Shown piece after piece: positions 1-16,122 of a stretch of 17,290 bases of DNA. A model generated the notes under the pieces. The model ran no database searches. It saw only the letters and a list, made by a program, of their open reading frames with translations, and was not told the origin of the DNA. Origin of the DNA: Monoraphidium neglectum (Eukaryota; Chlorophyta; Chlorophyceae; Sphaeropleales; Selenastraceae). Position numbers and translations under genes: made by a program. The stretch covers positions 1 to 17,290 of the forward strand of contig NW_014013208.1 in NCBI RefSeq assembly GCF_000611645.1, read 5' to 3'. Position 1 is the stretch's first letter; every line of letters starts with the position of its first letter.

Positions 1-127
1 AGATGGTGCGGTTGGACAGAGCCCTCAATACGCACATGTACGAGAGCCCGACGCCCCATAAGCACGCGCGACCCCGCCGCCACCCCCACCTCCACCAAAC
101 CCCCGCCCCACGGCCCCCCGCCCTCAC

Positions 128-7337
<7,210 letters not shown>

Positions 7338-7418
7338 GAGAGCGCTGTGCTGCTGACCGGCATGCAGAGCCTTTACATTCCCTTAGGTTTTGTGCCAGGT
7401 CTCATTTCATATGCCGAC

Positions 7419-7595
7419 CTGGGGGCCCGCACGGGTGACAGCCGCATCAGACCGCGCTGCGTGCCGCGAGCCATGGCCGTGCCTCGCCACCTTGCGCGGC
7501 TGCGAGAAGCCCTGCGCCTCCCACTCATCTGCTCCGTCCAGAATGCGCAGCGTTGCCAACAAGCCGGTGCGCCTGCGCTTGCCGCTGCTGCTCAT
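7419..7595 (-). CDS. Possible alternative first exon of POLQ
   Basis: An ATG at 7595 opens a 62-codon frame starting MSSSGKRRRTG. Two donors leave the frame in phase 0: AAG|GTGGCG (exon end 7491) and CAG|GTCGGC (exon end 7419). A good acceptor (cactcactcgcag) lies at 7284-7286 inside the present N-terminal exon, also in phase 0. Splicing would replace the first 18 residues of the 7337 start with this basic N-terminus. Human POLQ also carries a basic SGKRRR segment close to its N-terminus, which is suggestive but could be chance. Transcript data are needed to choose between the two starts. Confidence 0.35.
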
Positions 7596-8039
7596 TATGC
7601 AGCCATCAGTACGAAGGGTAACCGCGCGCGCCGTTGTCGATCACGCGCTGCTTCATTGCTGCAGCGGACCAGGTGCGCCACAGTTGCGCCTGGCTACGGC
7701 CGCGCCTGCCAAATAAGTTTGGACGGCTTCAATGATTGCGAAGCAGTTGCCTATGCGCGTGCCTCTCGCGTGTCGCCCGTGCTGGCGCCGAACTACATGC
7801 GAAAATTTTGATCAGAGAACATGGTACGAAAGCGGACAATATAACTACGGACGCAGTTCAACATGCCAAACACATATGCAGACTGTGGGGCCGAGCAGAT
7901 GGCTGTCACTGAATGTCGTGCTGTGCACGCTGCGCCCGCCGCTGCTGAGCTGCGGGCAGCGATGTCCAAATGCTGGGGCACTCTACTCATGTGCGGACAA
8001 GTTGCATTCCCAATGTCGTGGTGTGTGTGTCGTCCAAAG
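7596..8039. other. Intergenic region upstream of POLQ
   Basis: About 440 bases lie between the possible POLQ first exon and the 3' end of the next minus-strand gene. No reading frame here shows a recognisable motif or convincing splice sites. The POLQ promoter should lie here or just left of it. I could not identify a TATA box or any defined regulatory element. Confidence 0.5.
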
Positions 8040-8044
8040 TTACA
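8040..8044 (-). other. Possible TGTAA polyadenylation signal
   Basis: TGTAA on the minus strand lies 5 bases after the TAA (8052-8050) that closes the CBM14 frame if the duplication is ignored, and 66 bases after the TGA at 8111. TGTAA is the usual polyadenylation signal in many green algae. The motif is short and could be chance. Confidence 0.4.
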
Positions 8045-8049
8045 CAATA

Positions 8050-9749
8050 TTAGGGGCGGGTGCGGGTGCATGTCGCGGCCGCTGGCCAGTTGCAAGCGCG
8101 CCCAACCAGGTCATAGATCAGCCGCGCTGGACAGGGCTGCACATATCAGCCCTGCTGGACAGGGCTGCACATATGCAACACCGTTGGAACACTGCAGGAA
8201 CGCCGTGCAGGTGGCATCATAGCAGTTCGCGTACAACCCAGATGGGGCGTCTGGCAGAAGCAAGCCGCGGTGCTGCAACCATTGCTTGTGACTGTGCTGC
8301 TGGGGACGAGGCGAGGGAGTTAAAGAGGGAGGCGGCGAGGATGCGGCAATGGTGAAGAAGACGGCGAGGGAGATGGCAAGATGGGCGGCAAAGGAGATGG
8401 AGAAAGGGGTGGGGAAGGCGCACTCGGGGGCGAGGGGGAGGGGGTGACCGACCAGCTTATCAAGATGTCTGGGCAATTGGTAGTAGTCCTGCGCTGTGCT
8501 TCTGCTGCAAAACCCGGGGGGACCAGTGGTGAGGTTTGTCCTTGCAGTGGTGGTGAGAAGTGCGGGCGTCATGCAGAAAGGTTATGCAGACAAGGCCAGC
8601 AGTTGCTGCATTGCCTGGGGAATGCGTTTGTCCGCATTGCTGCCAGGTTGCAGGCTGCACGGTGCAGCTGACAACCACAGGGCAGCACTGCACAGACTGG
8701 ACGAAACAAATCGTAGAAGTAAGTTGAAGGCCCTAAGAATGATGTGTGCTCTCACCATCGGCATAGGAGCCGCAGTACGTGCGGTCACAGCCGGTGGGGA
8801 TGCAGGACTGCGTTGCGATGTGCTGCCACTGCTCGCAACACCACAGCGCCTGAGATGCCAGCAGGAGCATGTGCTGCGCAGGTTTGGCAGTGGTGGCATG
8901 TGTCGTAGCGCCCTGAATGCACACTGAGACAAGTTGGGGGCAGTTCGCAGGCGGTGTCATAGTGTAACCCAGCAATCTCAGCTGACTGGGCTGACTGACC
9001 GCACGCTCCCATCCTCGAGTTGGGCCTGGCGGCCGTGCGAGCACACTGCAGAGAAAACTCAAAGCTGTGGCACCCTCACATATAGCATGCTTGCCTGCCC
9101 AGTGTAGTCGCTGACAGCGGCGCTTGTGACCCAGGTATCGCGCTGTTCATTGTCTGCACAGACCAGGTGAGCGGAGGAGAAGCAAGCCTCGTCCAGCAGG
9201 TTGGTGGTCTGCGGGCACACACGGAGCACGAACTTTCCAGCGCTGTTGCGGGGTAAAGTGGGTGTTATGGGACGCACGTCAATGATAAATCAAGACGTAA
9301 AAGGGCCAGGGGGTGTGTGTCCTGTGGCCCTGGTGCATGAAGGGGGGCGAGGCACACCAGCGCCCGCCAGCTGTGAGCCTTGGGACAACGGCCATGACGC
9401 AGGACTCACTGGTTTGCGGTCAGCTTGACCCTCAAGGTGATGTGGTTCCGGGCAAACAGGTTTCCTATGAGGGGGATGGGCGGTTGACAAAGTCTGTCAT
9501 TGCACCCTGGAAGGGATAGCCGCAGGGCCCAGGAATCTAGGGCGGAGCGCTCACTCCGAGGCCGTTGCCACTCTGGGGGTCGTAGAAACACCCCTCCTCG
9601 TAGGCCGCCCAGTTGTGGCTCCTTGGGGTCTGAAGATAGCCATGGCCCTTGCATGCAGGGGCCGCCGCCAGGGCCAGCAGCACCAGCAGCATGTGCAACG
9701 GTATGGTTTGGCTGGTGCCGCTGGGTGGATGCGGTTGTCTCGTGGTCAT
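8050..9749 (-). CDS. Secreted LPMO-like protein with Cys-rich segment and C-terminal CBM14 (exon model partly uncertain)
   Basis: Lytic polysaccharide monooxygenases are secreted copper enzymes that cleave chitin or related polysaccharides oxidatively. They bind copper with the amino-terminal His and a second His. Here a hydrophobic leader (MLLVLLALAAAPACKG) ends exactly before HGYLQTP, the family start. After two introns follows LTAN-H-AGKFVLRVC, the usual context of the second brace His. Exons read with support: A 9749-about 9555, B 9506-9410, C 9242-about 9095 or 9080. Further exons lie in the Cys-rich part (9045-8756 and near 8667) and in the CBM14 module (8299-8111). Start: ATG 9749 gives a 35-residue leader, ATG 9692 a 16-residue one. 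Problems: the best donor after exon A (GTGAGC) does not match the phase of exon B, the Cys-rich exons cannot be fixed, and the module's end is frameshifted by a 28-bp duplication. The gene may therefore be intact with unseen splicing, or decaying. The exact AA family (AA10- or AA15-like) is open. Confidence 0.65.
8111..8299 (-). CDS. CBM14 (peritrophin-A type) chitin-binding module
   Basis: After the acceptor CGTCCCCAG the frame reads GLYANCYDATCTAFLQCSNG and then VAYVQPCPAGL. This is the G-x-Y-x(n)-C-x(2)-F-x(2)-C-x-x-G-x(5)-CP-x-GL pattern of CBM14. These modules bind chitin and are stabilised by disulfides; in secreted enzymes they anchor the catalytic domain. The frame ends at a TGA at 8111. 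In another frame the sequence continues with LIYDLVGRACNWP, the expected last part of the module, and ends at TAA 8050. The two frames are separated by a 28-bp tandem duplication. The first Cys of the family pattern is not seen, and an acceptor at 8251 could instead start the exon at 8250. Confidence 0.65.
   Translation of the reverse strand, partial: QHSHKQWLQHRGLLLPDAPSGLYANCYDATCTAFLQCSNGVAYVQPCPAGLICAALSSAADL
8119..8174. repeat. 28-bp tandem duplication, two copies
   Basis: Bases 8119-8146 and 8147-8174 are copies of the same 28-base unit with two mismatches (8124/8152 and 8125/8153). Twenty-eight is not a multiple of three, so in the CBM14 exon the second copy shifts the frame. No GT-AG pair within the repeat would remove exactly one unit. 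Confidence 0.95.
8756..9045 (-). CDS. Cys-rich exon(s) between LPMO core and CBM14 (frame uncertain)
   Basis: The exon starts after the acceptor TTTTCTCTGCAG and ends at a GATG|GTGAGA donor. Two frames look partly coding. Frame 1 reads DTACELPPTC and then YDTCHHCQTC. Frame 2 reads LWCCEQWQHIATQSC and then GCDRTYCGSYAD, and is the one in phase with the donor. A 72-base intron (GTGCAT to TCTCAG) could join frame 1 to frame 2, but would remove the CHHC part. A further piece near 8667-8575 reads ACNLAAMRTN and QCSNCWPC, which resembles the frame 1 block and hints at a repeated Cys module. No family is recognised. Confidence 0.35.
9080..9242 (-). CDS. LPMO exon C: second copper His and Cys-containing core
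   Basis: After the acceptor GCAACAG the first base completes the split His codon, followed by AGKFVLRVCPQTTN, a Cys-containing loop (DEACFSSAHLVC) and SMLYVRVP. The last resembles the Y-x-V-x-LP strand near the end of LPMO domains. The frame stops at 9059. The exon probably ends earlier, at GTGAGG (last exon base 9080) or at a GC donor GGCAG|GCAAGC (last exon base 9095); both would join a downstream exon at the acceptor TTCTCTGCAG (9046). The usual CVLQW-like sequence was not found after this exon, so the domain's C-terminal part is divergent, missing or misread here. Confidence 0.55.
9410..9749 (-). CDS. LPMO exons A and B: signal peptide, mature His1 and first half of catalytic domain
   Basis: Exon A encodes the leader and then HGYLQTPRSHNWAAYEEGC, matching the HGY-x(2)-P-x-S-x-N start of chitin-binding type 4 / LPMO proteins. 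Cleavage after CKG would expose His as the mature N-terminus, which copper binding requires. Exon B (9506-9410) encodes NLFARNHITLRVKLTAN, the hydrophobic strand that precedes the second copper His. It ends at a strong GTGAGT donor with the bases CA; the C completing the His codon is the first base of exon C (9242). Between A and B, the strong GTGAGC donor (9554) to CCAG (9507) defines a 48-base intron but leaves the frame wrong. A weaker GTGGCA donor at 9571 would keep it. Confidence 0.65.
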
Positions 9750-11548
9750 CTTGGCTGGAGATTGCCGCAGCGCCAACCCCAAAAGCAGCTGTCGGCCAGC
9801 CACCGGGGTGTGGAAATTGCGGGGCATGCTGGCCAGACTGGCTACCTTGAAGATATCTTTTCAAAAGGCTTCTGTGGATGCAAGATGGGTTTGCTGGCCG
9901 GTGGTGCATTTCTAGTTCTCTGCTGTTGGTTGATTGTGCTGCTGGTCGACTTGTGATACGGCGGGTATGTACACTACCCCACCTCACAAGAGTGGACAGA
10001 GCACGTCGATCCTTTCCATGCAGCAGGTGTTGGGTAAGGTCCGGATTCATCAGAAAGGGTCAGCGATTAGCTCATGTGACAAAGCTGTGTACAGTAGCGA
10101 TTCGCGCAACCCAGCATGAAAGCAATTGCATGACTGCAACGCCGCAACGGTCGGCAGGGGTCCATGAGGATTCCTGGTACCGGGTTCCCGTGTTGAAATG
10201 AGGCTTCATATGTGGCTTTGCATCATTAATAAATTGTAGGTTGGTGGAAGCATCGCAACAGAACAGAGTGGGCCATGTGGCTGGCGAGTCCAGTCGTCCA
10301 GCACTTCAGTGTGCATCAGAGCATGCGAAAATGTCAGCGCTTCAGGCAAGCAGCAGACAAGCGTATCAGGATGTGTTATACATCCATGACACGAATGCAC
10401 ATTTATTGTTATGATTTTCATGCTTCGTGAAATCAGCACGCGGCCTACTCCTGGATTATCAATGGATCTCGGATCTACCAAAGTCCGCTAGATGCGATAC
10501 AGCGCTCAGGTTTGCCTCGCAGGCCATGTGTCAGCCACGGATAGTAATTAGCCACTGGCGCCCTGGGAGCCCATCCGCGGCAGCGGCATGCGCAGCTGCA
10601 AGTGCCGTCCGGGCAACATACTGTACAACAACCCCTGCCATGCTTCAAGGCTGGCTGCAGCTCATGACCGCAAGGGACAAAGGCCGAACCGGTCACCACC
10701 GCGCTGCTGGCAGCTGTGCTTGAGTAGTAGACAGGCTCGCTGTAGAGTCAGCCATTGACTATGCGGTGCGCGAGGCGCATGGCGGGAACCTAGGCACAGC
10801 TTGAGCCACACTCAAAGGACTGGCGTCAGCCATGCGGGACGCAATTTCTTGGCGGTGGCGTGATCAGCTGTGGCTGCTACGCCTTGGGCTATTGCAAAGC
10901 AGCCCATGCGTCCGCCATGCAAGGCGGCCATGTTGGTGCGTGGACCTCAACCATATGGGCGGGCTGGGACCATGGGCACATGCTCTGGATGCATTGCTGT
11001 GGCAGTTCGATTGCATGAAGGACCTAGGGGAGCATCCCACCAACCCCTGCCCTCTAGCCGCTTTTCGCAGCACCACACGCACAGAAGTGCTGGCTGCCAT
11101 GCGGCACCGCCAGATCACCCCACCAGCGCCGCAGGCCTGTCCATCAGAAGAATATTGCTTGTAGCCTGGTTCAGGATTGCTGTAGAGGTGATCCACGCAG
11201 CAACGGCACCCGGCATGGTGCAAATGAACTCGAAGGGTCAACAGCGGCACTCACACATGTGTTCAGCCTCCAGCACTGATTAGGCCTTTCTATTCGCCGA
11301 TGTTACATTCGTTCATATAACCATGATGCACGAGGTCAAAACAGCTGGCAGCGGCTGAACGCGGGCTGAACACGGGTTTGATGGATACCAAGAGGTCTGC
11401 CGGGCCCGCAAACTTGCGGAGTAACTGCTGTTACCTGTGTGACTCTGTGGATCTGGCCAGCTGGGGCTTCCTGAGCACCACCAACCGCGCGCGGGTCAAA
11501 CGCTGCTGCTGACTTGCAGCAAACGCCGCCTTGCTCTCTGCACCGCAG
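9750..11548. other. Long stretch without a convincing gene
   Basis: About 1.8 kb lie between the start of the LPMO-like gene and the first supported plus-strand exon. Base composition is less GC-rich than in the flanking genes. Short open frames occur on both strands (plus strand 10427-10723 and 10832-11164; minus strand 10864-11250 and 10475-10699), but none has a recognisable domain or splice sites joining it to a neighbour. It should hold the promoter of the minus-strand LPMO gene, and may hold upstream exons of the plus-strand gene ending near 11947. No tRNA, transposon end or CRISPR-like repeat was seen. Confidence 0.45.
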
Positions 11549-11947
11549 GTGGCTCGCCGCCGCTGGTGCTCATGGCCACTTCATTGCAGCCACCCTCAAG
11601 TCTGCCGTGGAGGCGCATCCGATCCAAGGGCCGGCTGTGCTGCTGGGGGCAGCGACAGCGATCGTGCACGCACTTGGCCTCAACATGCCTCGTGCAACTG
11701 GCCTGCTGGCAGCTGCGCACCTGCAGGCACGCATGCACGAGGGGCCTGTTGCGGCGCCTGTGGGACTGTCTACTCAGGAGGGTGAGCGATCAAGGGATTT
11801 GTGCAGTCTGGTCTGTGGGGAGCGCGCGCGCGTGTGCATGCGCCAGCGCGCTTGTGATTGTGTATGTTCACAGCTGGCGCTTGCGCAGGTGCCAACCTTG
11901 ATCGTTGGCAGGCAGCGGGTGCCTGGGGGTTGAGTGCTCACATGTGA
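11549..11947 (+). CDS. Unrecognised protein, tentative last two exons
   Basis: An acceptor (ctgcaccgcag) at 11548 opens a frame reading WLAAAGAHGHFIAATLKSAV and so on to VAAPVGLSTQE. It ends in phase 1 at GAGG|GTGAGC (11781). Acceptors at 11873 (TTCACAG) and 11888 (TTGCGCAG) both continue in the same frame through GANLDRWQAAGAWGLSAHM to a TGA at 11945-11947. Codon use resembles that of the phosphatase gene downstream. The predicted peptide is Ala/His-rich and I do not recognise it. No exon upstream of 11549 was found, and no polyadenylation signal follows before the next gene begins 11 bases later. It may thus be spurious or 5' leader sequence of the phosphatase gene, but no splice in matching phase to the phosphatase frame exists. 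Confidence 0.35.
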
Positions 11948-11957
11948 TTTGTCCAAC

Positions 11958-14900
11958 ATGTCTCGTTCCGGCGCCCCGCAGCCCAGCCAGGTGCCGGGCA
12001 ACCCCACATCCGCTCCTGCTCCACCTGTCCCCGTCTGTTGTGCGCCACCACCTGCGCTCGCGCCCTCCTGGCGTCGACCAAATATCCCAGGGGCCCCTGT
12101 CCTGACGCTCGTGGCGGACGTCCACGGCGACGCGGAGACCATGGCCAAGGCGCTGCTGCAGCACCTCGCCCCACTCGGCGACGCGGCCGTTGCGCCCGGC
12201 GCTGCTGCCGTCGCAGAGCCCCCCAAGCTGGTGTTCCTGGGGGACTACATTGACCGCGGTGAGTTCTCCGCTCGCTGCCTCAGGGAACAAGCAAGCGTGG
12301 GTTTCACAACAATCATTGGCTGCCCAACATGCAGCGCACGCCTCCTCACGCGCGGCTGGCTGGCTGCCGGCATGCTGCGCCCCGACCTGCAGGGCCCAGC
12401 AGCATGGAGTGCGCCATGCTAGTGTTCCTGGCGCGCATCGCATGGCCAGCGTCAACTCTGTGCCTCCAAGGGAACCACGGTGAGTTGTGCTGCACCTCAA
12501 ACCTGCAGGCCTGCCGCCTTCAAGGTTGCGTTGCGCTCGCTGACACAGTCTGTCAGCATGCGGCTTTTGGCAGGCCCCGATCAGCTCCCGCCAGCCAGTC
12601 AGCCGTCGCTGGGCAGCCCCAAGCCCCTGGGCCACCTTCTGCACCCATCCATCCTCTTTCCATCGTCCACGCGCCCCATGCCCTTGCGCTTTTGCCCTTT
12701 GTTTCCCCGCCGCCAGAGGAGGCGCCACACATGACCTCCATCAACGTGGCCGGTTGCACCCTGGCGGCTGAGATCGGCCGCGCCTGTGGTGTCACAGATA
12801 GCTTCAACATGCCAGTCGAAGGGGGGATGTTCTCCAAAGGATTTTTCCCCATCACACAAGTTCTTGCGGCCATGACGCGCCTTGGCCAGGCGTGCGGCGC
12901 CGCCGGTGGCGTGGCGGGTGGCGGCGGCGGCGGCGGCGGCAGCAGCCACGTCGTGCCGCGAGTGTTCCTCTGGGAGTCGGCGCAGAACGCACAGCAGGAG
13001 GCCGCCGACATCGCCCTGATCGTCCACGCAGCGCTGCGAACGCTGCCCATTGCGGCGCAGGTACGTGATCGCCACTTGTTGTGAGGTTGCCGGGCCGCAG
13101 GTACGGGCGCAGCTGCAAGAGGTTCAAGTGTTCCTTGATCCCTCTTTGCGAGACCCTGACGCTGTGCATCCACCTCCACCTCTTCAAACAGCAAGCTCAA
13201 TGGGTACCCCGCCCTCAAAACATGCTCGGCTCCCTCCACCATCAGGTGCCAGAGCTGCGCGCGTGGCTGGTGCACGGCTGCGTCGCAAGCCGCGGCATCT
13301 GGGAGGCCTTTGCAGCCGGCGGCGGTCCGTTTGATCTCATGAGCCGCACACTGCGCGGCACCTACGTGATCACCAGCGCCAAGCCCGACGGCACCCGCGC
13401 TTCTATGTGGCAGGTGGAGGCCTGGCCAATCTGGCACCCGCTTCTGGCTGTGCAGACGCTGGAGGCCCTGCTGGCTGCCAACGGCACTGCTGCCGTCATC
13501 CGCAAGGCGGACGAGCCGCGGCTGGCGGAGATCACCCGCGGCCATCCTGACGACTGCGGGCCGCTGCTGCTGGCCGCGCTCAGGACGGCGCACGCCAGCT
13601 GCTGGACCGACCCCGCGGCGCTGTCGCCTGGTAACGAGGACAGCCGACGAGATGGAGCGCACCAAATCTACGGGCGGCCCTACGTGACTGCAGAGACGGT
13701 TCAGGCGGCGCTGGGGCCGGTGAGAGGGACGGGGGTGGCGGGGGGGGGGGGGACTGAGGGACCAGGGCCCCGCCATACGATTTGTCTAGGGCAGGGCAGG
13801 ATGCGAAAGGCACGCCCCTCCCCTGTAAGTGCAATCGCGACCCTTCGCTTTCCAGGCATCCGCCAGCAAATCCCTTTTGCTCAAGTGGAGCCATGCTCAA
13901 CCCCTCCCATCTCCCCAACCCCCTGCTGCGCCAGACCAACGCCCAGCTCATCTTCCGCGGGCACTCCTTCAGCCCCACGGGGGTTGAGGTGGTCAGCCTG
14001 CCCACCGGCGACGTCGAGGACAAGTGCGCCCCCACCGCCGCCGCCTCAGCCGGCCTCAAGATTGTGAGCCTGCACTCCGCGCCGGGCCTCGGCGGCCCCG
14101 AGGGCTGCATGGCGAGCAAGGCCGTCGTGACGCGGCGCCCGGGCGGCGCGCTGACATTTTGCAGCCAGGACCTTATGAGCACCGCCGAGCTCTACGGCGA
14201 GCGCTTACTTGCCCGTCTGCTCACCGGTACCTTTCACGTGGACGACTTGGCCTGGGACGCCTCCGGCGGCGGCGGTGGCGGCAACGGTAATGATGGCAGC
14301 GCCGCAGGCGGCACGGGCGACGTCGGCGCGCCGCCGCGCTGGGCGGCTGCCGTGGACGCCAAGGCGGCGGCGGCGGCTTTGGACAGAGCGGTGCTGCGCG
14401 TGCAAGAGTCATACGGCCAGCAGGCACGCGGCGACGCGCTTGCCGCGCTGCGCTTTCCTGCGTACGCCCGCATCCTGGCCCGCGAGGTGTGGCCGGGTGG
14501 CCTGTGGGGACACCCGGAGGCCGCCGTGCTGGCGCGGGACTCCCTGCTGCACGCCGACGCCGCCGCCAGCGCCGTTGCTGCGGGCGGCGGCGGCGTCGGG
14601 GGCCAGCGGGCGCAGACGGTGGACAGCAGTCGCGTGATGTCCATGGCGCGGGTGCTGATGCAGGTCCCGACGCAGCCCGCGGCAAACGCGCTGCAGGCGC
14701 AACATGATGAGTGGAACGGGAGGCTGGAGGGCGCCCTGCGCTCATCCATGCTGGCTTATGGGCCCTGGATGCCGGCGCAGCTAGGGCCCTGCAGCGGCGC
14801 GGGGCCTGCCGCGACACGCGGCGGCGCGGCGGCGGCCGCCGCGGCAGGCGCCGGCTGCGGCTTGGCCGCTCTGATGGAGGACGGTTTTGTGCGCACCCTC

Positions 14901-16054
14901 CTGCACCAGCGCAAGCAAGGAGTCGCACAATCAAAGCCAGGGCAGCTGGCGCCAAGCGGGGCGCAGCCGCTGTCCACCGCCGCAGCCAAGACGGCCGCAG
15001 GGCGCGCGGCGCCCCGCGCGGCGGCGGCGGCAGCGGCGGGGTCGCTGCTGGCTGGCGCGGCGCCTGGGTGCGCGGGGCGTGCCGCTGGCGTCGGCAACGG
15101 CGGCGCAGCCGCGACTGCTGGGGGTGGACGCGGCGCGCCGCTGGGAGCAGCGACGGGCGCAAAGCCGCCGGCGCCGGCGCAGCATAAGCCCGGCGCAGCC
15201 CAGTCTGGTGGCACCCCAGGGGCGGGCGGCGCAGGTGCACCTGCAGCATCGGCCCGCACCCGCCCGCCCCTCAATTTGAGGTCGGCGCTCGCGGCTGCGC
15301 TCCGTCCCGCACCCTCGGCGGCGCTGGCGGCGGCGGTCCCCGAGCCCTTGAGCGCCGCAGCAGCCACGCACGGCGTCCCCGCGGCGGCCAGAGCGCCCGC
15401 GTCTGTGCCCGTGCCCCCGTCCAGCCTGCACCAGCGGGCTGAGCGCCCGGTGTGGCGGGCGGATGACCCGTTGGCAGAACAAGACAAGATTCTCAGGACC
15501 CTGGCGTCGGGGTCCAAGGTCACTGCATGCGTTAGCCGCGACTCGCGACCGGGGCTGCGGGTCGAGGAGGAGGGCGCGGCGCCGCGCCAAGTGTTTTTTG
15601 CGGACAAGGAAACGTGGTGGTGCTGCGGCGTGGAGGAGGGCAGCCTCGAGGTGGGCTCGGGCGTGAGCGTACCGGGCTGCCTTGGGCCTGCGAGCTGGGG
15701 TTTGGGTCGGCCGTTGGGGCATCCCGTGCAAAGGTTGGGCTGCTGCCGGGCCCTGAGTGTAGCTGGCTTGGGCACATTGAGCATGTTGAGGGATTAGTGG
15801 TGCGCATGCTGCTGCCAAATAAAAGCTCGATATGCTCACACCATTCATGCCATCACCGCTTATCCCACGCGGCATATTCAGGGCGCCTGCCGCGGCTGGG
15901 GCGTGGGTTCCAGCCAACAGGAGGCCGCCCGCGCCGCCGCAGCGGACTGCCGCAGGCGCCTCGTTGAGAGGAACAGCACATCAGCCGCTCGCCAGTGCCA
16001 GTCTCCGGCTGCAGGTAGCAAGCAGCTGCAGAGCAGGCAGCCGCGCACTTGGCA

Positions 16055-16122
<68 letters not shown>

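Noticed and set aside
11000..11020. T-loop-like GTTCGATT, possible tRNA
   Set aside because: The stem does not close (no C after the loop) and no acceptor or anticodon arm is found at the right distance.
11934..11957. GTG start upstream of the phosphatase ATG
   Set aside because: Nuclear genes start at ATG; the ATG at 11958 is the first in frame after the TGA at 11931.
12553..13776. 407-codon minus-strand frame
   Set aside because: It runs antisense across phosphatase exons and introns, including GNHE-to-HGC sequence whose plus-strand splice phases agree. High GC keeps antisense frames open.
14756..15784. 342-codon minus-strand frame, with another 342-codon minus frame at 14221-15249
   Set aside because: Both are shadows of the Ala/Gly-rich phosphatase exon; composition follows from GC-rich codons read backwards.
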